Part shown: in pieces, positions 59,173 through 64,000 of the stretch
Numbering within the stretch: the first letter of the stretch is position 1
Layout of the letters: the number at the start of each line of letters is the position of its first letter
Source of the DNA: DAOUKH01 sp965219875
GTDB lineage: Bacteria; Chloroflexota; Dehalococcoidia; SHYB01
DNA: 64,000 nt
NCBI GenBank assembly: GCA_965219875.1
Contig: CBDCOW010000003.1
Span: 868,001-932,000, forward strand
Direction: 5' to 3'
Notes under the pieces: model-generated
What the model was told of the DNA's origin: nothing
Seen by the model: only the letters and a program-made list of their open reading frames with translations
The model's database searches: none
Made by a program: the position numbers and the translations under genes

Positions 59173-60273
59173 TCAGAGCGTGACACCCTCCAGGTCGAGG
59201 TCGTAGAGGTCGACGCAGTTGCGGTAGATAGCCCGGTCCTTCAAATCGGGGGCGACGTGGGCGAACTCACGCTCGACGACGTCCTGGGAGTTAGGCCACG
59301 TGCTGTCGTCGTGGGGGTAGTCGGTGGACCACATCAGCACGTCGGGACCGATGAGGTCGGCGACCCTGGTGCCCACGGGATCGCTCATGAAGGTGCACTT
59401 GACGTTGCGCTCGAAGATCTCGCTGGGAAGCATCCCCGAATCGAAGAACTCGTTGTAGCGCGGCCCCTTGCCGGTGTAGACATAGTCCATGCGCTGCTTC
59501 ATGTAGGGGACCCACCCGATGTCGTTTTCGACGGAGATGACGGTCAGGCCGGGGTAACGCTCGAAGACCTTGTCGAAGACGAGGTAGGTGATCGACTCCT
59601 GGATCATGTGGCGGGAGAGGGCGTAGGGAGCGCAGAAGCTCTTGTGGTCCCACCTTCGGTGCGAGCCGCCGGTGAAGCAGTGCAGGCTGATCGGCACGCC
59701 CATGGCCTCGGCCTCGGCGAAGAAGGGCTCGTGGTGGTCGGTCTCGAAGTTGAGCTCGGTGGGCGGCGTGCCCCAGATCGCGGCGCCGCGGAGTCCCATG
59801 CCGGCGGTCCGCTTGAGCTCCGCGACTCCCACGGCTGCGTCGTACATCGGAATGAGCGCGACGCCGTGGAGGCGCTTGGGCGCGCCCGCGCAGAAGTCGG
59901 CGAGCCAGTCGTTGTAGGCGCGGAAGCAGGCGGCCTGGAGCGCTGGGTCCTCCATGCCGAAGATCACGAGGGCCATGCTGGGGTAGAGGACTTCGGCGAG
60001 GATGCCGTCGATGGCCATGTCCTCGATGCGCGCCGCCGGGTCCCAGCCGCCGCGGCGCCCCTCTTCCTCCTGCTTGCCCCACATGGCGAAGGGCGTGCCG
60101 AGGGGACGAATGGGCTGCGGGCGTCGGCCCTCCATGTAGAAGCAGTTTACGCCGTCGTCGCGGGTCTCGACGTGCGGGGCGCGGTCGAGGAAGGCGCGGT
60201 CGATGCGCTCGGTCCAGAGGTCGAAGGGCTCGACCACGTGGGAGTCGGCGGATACGGCTCGCGGGATCGTCAT
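59173..60273 (-). CDS. Amidohydrolase family (amidohydrolase 2) protein
   Basis: 366-residue metal-dependent TIM-barrel hydrolase or decarboxylase of the ACMSD/amidohydrolase-2 group. Metal-site motifs seen are SADSHVVEP at the N-terminus, a His in SLHCFTGG and the Asp in STDYPHDDSTWPNS. The start ATG 60273 is preferred because AAGGAGG lies 5-6 nt upstream; GTG 60288 would place that site inside the gene. It lies 30 bp downstream of an acyl-CoA dehydrogenase on the same strand and may act in the same degradation route. Substrate unknown. Confidence 0.88.
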   Translation of the reverse strand: MTIPRAVSADSHVVEPFDLWTERIDRAFLDRAPHVETRDDGVNCFYMEGRRPQPIRPLGTPFAMWGKQEEEGRRGGWDPAARIEDMAIDGILAEVLYPSMALVIFGMEDPALQAACFRAYNDWLADFCAGAPKRLHGVALIPMYDAAVGVAELKRTAGMGLRGAAIWGTPPTELNFETDHHEPFFAEAEAMGVPISLHCFTGGSHRRWDHKSFCAPYALSRHMIQESITYLVFDKVFERYPGLTVISVENDIGWVPYMKQRMDYVYTGKGPRYNEFFDSGMLPSEIFERNVKCTFMSDPVGTRVADLIGPDVLMWSTDYPHDDSTWPNSQDVVEREFAHVAPDLKDRAIYRNCVDLYDLDLEGVTL

Positions 60274-60303
60274 CGTCTCCTCCTTCACTTCACTTCCGGG
60301 ACG

Positions 60304-61491
60304 CTAGCGGCCCATGCCGAGGCCGCGCCGGGCGATGATGTTGCGTTGAATCTCCGAAGTCCCCGCGCCGAGCGTAATGGCGCGCTGGGCACGGTAGAGC
60401 TTTTGCATCTTGCCGTGCAGGACGGCCCCCTTCGCACCGGGCGCGAGTTGGCCGTACATTCCGAGGATTTCCATCCCTAGACCGACGATACTCTGGGTCA
60501 GCTCGGTAACCCAGAGCTTGGACTGCGACGACTCGTAGCTCGGCGGCTCGCCCTTCGACTGGAGCCACACCACGCGGTAGGCGAGCACCCACGAGATGCG
60601 CATCTGGGTAAATGTGTCGGCGATCTTGCGCCGGAGCTCGGGGTTCGTCTCGATGGGGTCGAACCCCCCGTTGCGCCCTGCCTCGACCACGTACTCGACG
60701 ATTTCGTCGAAGAGCTGCTGGAGCGGCACGTGCCAGCGCACGCCGGAGCGCTCGGCGTTGAGCGTGGTCTGTCCCAGGTACCAGCCCTGGTCTTTCTCAC
60801 CCACCAGCCGGTCGCGCGGTATGCGCACGTTGTCGAAGAAGACGGAGTTGAACGAGTGGGATTCGGCCATGTTGACGATGGGCTGGACGGTGATGCCCGG
60901 CCAGTTCATGTCGACGAGGAAGTAGCTGATCCCCTTGTGCTTGGGCGCGTCGGGGTTGGTGCGGGCGAGGAGGATGCCGTGCTCGGCCTTGTGGCCGTTG
61001 GTCGTCCAGGTCTTCTGGCCGTTGACCACGAAGTCATCGCCGTCCTCGACGGCGGTGGTCTGCAGCGAGGCGAGGTCGGAGCCGGCGTTCGGCTCGCTGA
61101 GCAGCGAGCACCAGCGCACCTCGCCGCGGGCGATGGGGGGCAGGAAGGTCTTCTTCTGCCACTCGGTGCCGTGAATGATGAGGGACGAGCCAACCTGGTA
61201 GACGCCGGGCCCCATGAAGCCGCGGGGCGCCTTCGCCAACGCCATCTCTTCGTTGAAGATGAACTGCTGCATGGGGCTAAATCCCATGCCGCCGTATTCC
61301 TTAGGCCAACCGACGGCGAGGTAGCCCTTGGCCCCCGCCTTGCGCGCGAAGTCGCGCTCGTACTCCTCGCGCTCCTCGCCGTCGGTATCGTTGCCGACGG
61401 TGAGCCGCCAATTCGGCGGAAGCGTCTCGTCGAGCCAGTCGCGGATTTCGGCGCGAAAGGCGTCCTCTTGCGCCGTCGAACGGAAGTCCAT
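60304..61491 (-). CDS. Acyl-CoA dehydrogenase family protein
   Basis: 395 residues. FAD and acyl-CoA contacts WCSLLSEPNAGSDLASLQTTA, NGQKTWTTNGHKAEHG, APKHKGISYFLVDM and the C-terminal LGAGTSEIQRNIIARRGLGMGR are present. Like the enzyme at 33 kb it has GTSE in place of the classical YEGT catalytic-Glu context, typical of the FadE26/FadE27-like group linked to steroid or branched acyl-CoA breakdown in Actinobacteria. The two proteins are paralogs. GGAGA precedes the ATG. The amidohydrolase gene follows after 30 bp. Confidence 0.9.
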   Translation of the reverse strand: MDFRSTAQEDAFRAEIRDWLDETLPPNWRLTVGNDTDGEEREEYERDFARKAGAKGYLAVGWPKEYGGMGFSPMQQFIFNEEMALAKAPRGFMGPGVYQVGSSLIIHGTEWQKKTFLPPIARGEVRWCSLLSEPNAGSDLASLQTTAVEDGDDFVVNGQKTWTTNGHKAEHGILLARTNPDAPKHKGISYFLVDMNWPGITVQPIVNMAESHSFNSVFFDNVRIPRDRLVGEKDQGWYLGQTTLNAERSGVRWHVPLQQLFDEIVEYVVEAGRNGGFDPIETNPELRRKIADTFTQMRISWVLAYRVVWLQSKGEPPSYESSQSKLWVTELTQSIVGLGMEILGMYGQLAPGAKGAVLHGKMQKLYRAQRAITLGAGTSEIQRNIIARRGLGMGR

Positions 61492-61563
61492 AGCGTCTCC
61501 GAGTTATGCGTCCTGAGCGGCCGCCGCAGGAGGGCGCCATTGTAGCACCGCTACCGGCGGCGA

Positions 61564-62976
61564 CTAGAGCGGCGGGCGCATAGTGTGCCACTCGGTGGCC
61601 TGCTCATAGGCGTGGGCGGCACGGAAGAGCAGCGCCTCCTCGAAAGCCCGTCCGACGAGTTGGAGGCCGGCGGGGAGACCCTCGCCGGCGTCTCCGGCGG
61701 GGCCGAAGCCGCAGGGCACGGAGATCGCGGGCAGGCCGGTGAGGTTCGAGGGCGTGGTGAACTTCGTGGTCAACGCGCCCTCGCCGGCCCCGCCCGAGAC
61801 ATTGGCGTCGATGCGGTAGGGCCAGATCGGGATGGTGGGCGTGGCGATCACGTCGACCTTTTCCAGGGCGGCGTCGAAGTCGCGCTTGATGAGCGTCCGC
61901 AGCCGCTGCGCCTCGATGTACTGCACCGCGGGCCGCAGCATCGCCCCGGCGATGCGGTCGCCGAGACTCTTTCCGTAGAGATGGCGCCGCGACCGTATCA
62001 GCGTGGCGTGGGCGGCGGCCTGCTCGGTGCGGATGATCGCGCCGAGGGCCGTCCAGGTGTGGCGGAAATGGGGCAGGGTGATGTCCCGCACCTCGGCGCC
62101 GAGCCCGCGCAGCGTCGCGATAGCGTCGTCGAAGAGTCTCCGCACGCCGGGCTCAACGCTCTCGTCCAAGTCCGTCCACGGGACGCCGACACGGAGCTTC
62201 TCGACGCCGCGCTCAAGGCCGGCGGTGTAGAGCGGAACGGCGCCCCTCGACGAGGTCGGGTCCTGAGCGTCGTAGCCGGCGACGACGTTGAGGGCGGCGG
62301 CGGCCCCTTCCACCGTCCGCGCGAGCGGACCGGCGTGATCGAGGCTCCAGGCGAGGGGAAAGATGCCGCGCCGGCTCACCCGGCCGTAGGTGGGCTTGAT
62401 GCCGACGCACGAGGAGAAGGCGGCAGGGATGCGGATCGACCCGCCGGTGTCGCTGCCCATGGTGGCGAAGCCGACGCCGGAGGCGAGCGCCGCCCCCGAA
62501 CCGCTGCTGGAAAACCCGGGGATACGGTCAAGGTCCCAGGGGTTGCGGGCCCAGCCGTAGCGGGGGCCGGGGAGATCGACGGCGAACTCGGTGAGGTTCG
62601 TCTTGCCGAGGATGATGGCGCCGGCGTCGAGCAAGCGCTGGACGGCGAAGGCATGCTCCGCGGCCATGTGATCGAAGCGGGCGGCCGAGGCGCAGGTGGT
62701 GGGCGTGCCGGCAATGTCGTAGAGGTCCTTGATCGTGATGGGGAGGCCGTGCAGCGGGCCGCGGTAGACGCCGCGGGCGATCTCCTGCTCGGCGACGCGG
62801 GCGCGGTCGTCAAGCTCATGCTCGCCGTAGACGTGGATGAAGGCGTTGATCTTCGGCTCGACGTCCTTGAGGCGCGCGACGACGACGCGCATCAGCTCGA
62901 CGGGGGAGAGGCTGCGGCTCTTGATGAGGCGCGCCGCCTCGGAGATCGGCAGGTAGCAAAGGTCGAGGTCGGTCAC
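61564..62976 (-). CDS. Amidase-signature family enzyme
   Basis: 470-residue amidase with the Ser-cisSer-Lys triad: Lys83 in TIKDLYDIAG, cis-Ser near 158 in FSSSGSGAA, and the nucleophile Ser180 in GSDTGGSIR. The general motif CVGIKPTYGRVSRRG follows. It hydrolyses an amide bond in an unknown substrate; the GatA subunit is an alternative, but no gatB or gatC adjoins. GTG start at 62976 without a strong ribosome-binding site. The next gene upstream on the strand ends 22 bp away. Confidence 0.88.
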   Translation of the reverse strand: MTDLDLCYLPISEAARLIKSRSLSPVELMRVVVARLKDVEPKINAFIHVYGEHELDDRARVAEQEIARGVYRGPLHGLPITIKDLYDIAGTPTTCASAARFDHMAAEHAFAVQRLLDAGAIILGKTNLTEFAVDLPGPRYGWARNPWDLDRIPGFSSSGSGAALASGVGFATMGSDTGGSIRIPAAFSSCVGIKPTYGRVSRRGIFPLAWSLDHAGPLARTVEGAAAALNVVAGYDAQDPTSSRGAVPLYTAGLERGVEKLRVGVPWTDLDESVEPGVRRLFDDAIATLRGLGAEVRDITLPHFRHTWTALGAIIRTEQAAAHATLIRSRRHLYGKSLGDRIAGAMLRPAVQYIEAQRLRTLIKRDFDAALEKVDVIATPTIPIWPYRIDANVSGGAGEGALTTKFTTPSNLTGLPAISVPCGFGPAGDAGEGLPAGLQLVGRAFEEALLFRAAHAYEQATEWHTMRPPL

Positions 62977-62997
62977 GTCAGTCTCGCGGCCGGGGGA

Positions 62998-63372
62998 TCA
63001 GCGGAGGCGGGCGGGATCGAGTTGGCGGTCGCGCTCCCAGGCGAGCTGCTGCACGTGAGTGAGGAACCCGCGAATGAAGGGGGTGTTCTCCATGCGGCGC
63101 AGGGCCATGGGAGAAGGGTTCACCTGCCCCCACGTCTCGGCGAGATCGGGGCGCTTGGCCAGGAATCCGGAACGGAAGGCGCCGACCTCGAACGCGAAAC
63201 CCTCGCCCGTCTGCCGATCGACGTAGACGCGCACCTGCTCGGGAAGCTCCACCCACACACCCTCCTGACGCCACGGCGCGCGAATGGTCAGGCTGTCGGC
63301 GGCCTTATCGTAGTAGAACGACAGCGTCCAGGTGTGAAGCCGCCCAAAGGTGATCGCCTGCGCTCGGTACAT
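62998..63372 (-). CDS. Hypothetical protein (124 aa)
   Basis: I do not recognise the family. The ATG 63372 is chosen because GAGAGGA lies ~8 nt upstream; a longer frame adds 22 mostly Arg residues. The N-terminal part (LHTWTLSFYYDKAADSLTIRAPW) is beta-rich and faintly like DUF2283. The middle (VWVELPEQVRVYVDRQTGEGFAFEVGAF) continues as beta-sheet and the C-terminus is helical. It lies 22 bp upstream of the amidase on the same strand and could be co-transcribed with it. Confidence 0.6.
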   Translation of the reverse strand: MYRAQAITFGRLHTWTLSFYYDKAADSLTIRAPWRQEGVWVELPEQVRVYVDRQTGEGFAFEVGAFRSGFLAKRPDLAETWGQVNPSPMALRRMENTPFIRGFLTHVQQLAWERDRQLDPARLR

Positions 63373-63515
63373 GGCTGGGGTCCTCTCCCGCCGGTAGTCG
63401 GCGCGTCCATAGTAATCGCGCCGACGGGGCGGCCACAAGCCGCCGTCCTGCCCAGGCCGGCGTTATAGTGAGCCGGAGGTTCCCACCCCATGAGGGCGGC
63501 GGGAAGGAGCGGGCG

Positions 63516-64000
63516 ATGTCGAGATTCGAACGGCTGCGCGAGCAGCACCGGGATCTATGGGAGCGCGTGGTCGAGCACGACTTCCCCCGCGAGCTCGGCG
63601 ACGACTCGCTGCCGCTGGAGAAGTTCCAGCGCTACTTCGTGCAGGACTACGCCTTCTTCCAAGACTTCGTCGTCCTGATCGCTCTCGGCATCGCGAAGGC
63701 GCCCAACATGGACGCGGCGCGCCCGCTCGCCGGCTTCCTTCACGAAATCCTCCAAGGCGAGGAGGTCCTATTCACCAAGACCTTCGAGTCATGGGTCTGG
63801 CCGCCGGAGCGGTACCGCGGCGCGACACCGGGGCCGACGGCGCTGGCGCTGAGCAACCTGATGGGGCGCACCGCCTACGAGGGCGGCTTCGCCGAAATCC
63901 TGACCGTGCTCGCGGTCACGGAGGGGACGTACCTCGACTGGCCCGCGCGAATCGTGGCGCGCGGCGCCGCCCCAAAAACGCCCATCTACCGCGACTGGAC
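63516..64000 (+). CDS. TenA/thiaminase-II-like family protein (partial, runs off the window)
   Basis: The frame begins at ATG 63516 (AAGGAG 7-8 nt upstream) and stays open to the window end, giving at least 161 residues. The start FERLREQHRDLWERVVEHDFPRELGDDSLPLEKFQRYFVQDYAFFQDF matches the TenA/PqqC helical fold, including QDYAFF. LHEILQGEEVLFTKTFE and NLMGRTAYEGGFAEILTVLAVTEGTYLDW continue the pattern. TenA salvages thiamine pyrimidines by hydrolysis. The window does not reach the C-terminal catalytic Glu, and the active-site Cys of TenA falls in a segment that reads differently (GRTAYEGGFAE), so a divergent TenA-like role is possible. Confidence 0.8.
   Translation, partial: MSRFERLREQHRDLWERVVEHDFPRELGDDSLPLEKFQRYFVQDYAFFQDFVVLIALGIAKAPNMDAARPLAGFLHEILQGEEVLFTKTFESWVWPPERYRGATPGPTALALSNLMGRTAYEGGFAEILTVLAVTEGTYLDWPARIVARGAAPKTPIYRDW

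Overview
The window is high-GC bacterial chromosome with dense, mostly co-directional gene blocks and ordinary single-chromosome housekeeping genes (rpsA, clpC, priA, trmD, rplS, thrS, infC, rpmI, rplT). No phage, insertion sequence, CRISPR array or tRNA was recognised. The gene mix suggests an uncultured Chloroflexota lineage of the Dehalococcoidia/SAR202 type: several luciferase-like (probably F420-dependent) oxidoreductases, many acyl-CoA enzymes, a DUF3090 protein, a 5S rRNA gene separated from 16S/23S, and GC-rich palindromic repeats in the intergenic spaces. The assignment is an inference from gene content, not a phylogeny.

Layout. 1-600 holds three tandem copies of a ~235 bp intergenic repeat whose core recurs about nine more times. 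0.7-8.1 kb (minus strand): a DUF11 surface protein, clpC, rpsA and a lone 5S rRNA with its own promoter and terminator. 8.2-17.6 kb (plus): enoyl-CoA hydratase, Na+/Ca2+ exchanger, small unknown genes, an NDH-2-like flavoprotein fused to a cyclic-nucleotide-binding domain, mogA, trmD, rplS and priA. 17.6-21.2 kb: pstC-pstA-pstB-phoU behind four hexamers at 11 bp spacing (PhoP box); pstS is absent. 22-25.4 kb: two tandem paralogous double-domain proteins followed by a BadI/MenB-like hydrolase and an enoyl-CoA hydratase. 25.5-28.2 kb (minus): a cyclase-family hydrolase, a UGSC-type selenoprotein and a 355-residue unknown protein. 28.5-35.4 kb: luciferase-like oxidoreductases, an orphan ADP-forming CoA-ligase alpha subunit, an acquired-looking toxin/antitoxin-like pair with a palindromic operator, and an acyl-CoA dehydrogenase. 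35.5-39.4 kb: thrS-infC-rpmI-rplT-dtxR. 40.1-42.9 kb: an iron-type ABC transporter without its binding protein. 43-46.3 kb: another luciferase-like enzyme, an SRPBCC protein and two SDRs. 46.4-48.9 kb: TlpA thioredoxin, CcdA and an anchored beta-propeller. 49.2-58.4 kb: one giant Calx-beta repeat protein. 58.6-64 kb: DUF3090 protein, amidohydrolase, acyl-CoA dehydrogenase, amidase, a small unknown and a truncated TenA-like gene.

The strongest hidden signal is at 26577-27143. What looks like two short reading frames is one 188-residue gene interrupted by an in-frame UGA, in the motif U-G-S-C, followed 18 nt later by the loop of a perfect 8-bp hairpin of the bacterial SECIS type. It lies 4 nt upstream of an unrecognised conserved-looking partner and downstream of a cyclase, so the three probably form a selenium-dependent redox or detoxification operon. 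Other notable signals are the AUA start of infC, the four-repeat PhoP box, the operator overlapping a -10 element at 32.17 kb, and the near-leaderless promoter of the giant adhesin-like gene in an AT-rich island.
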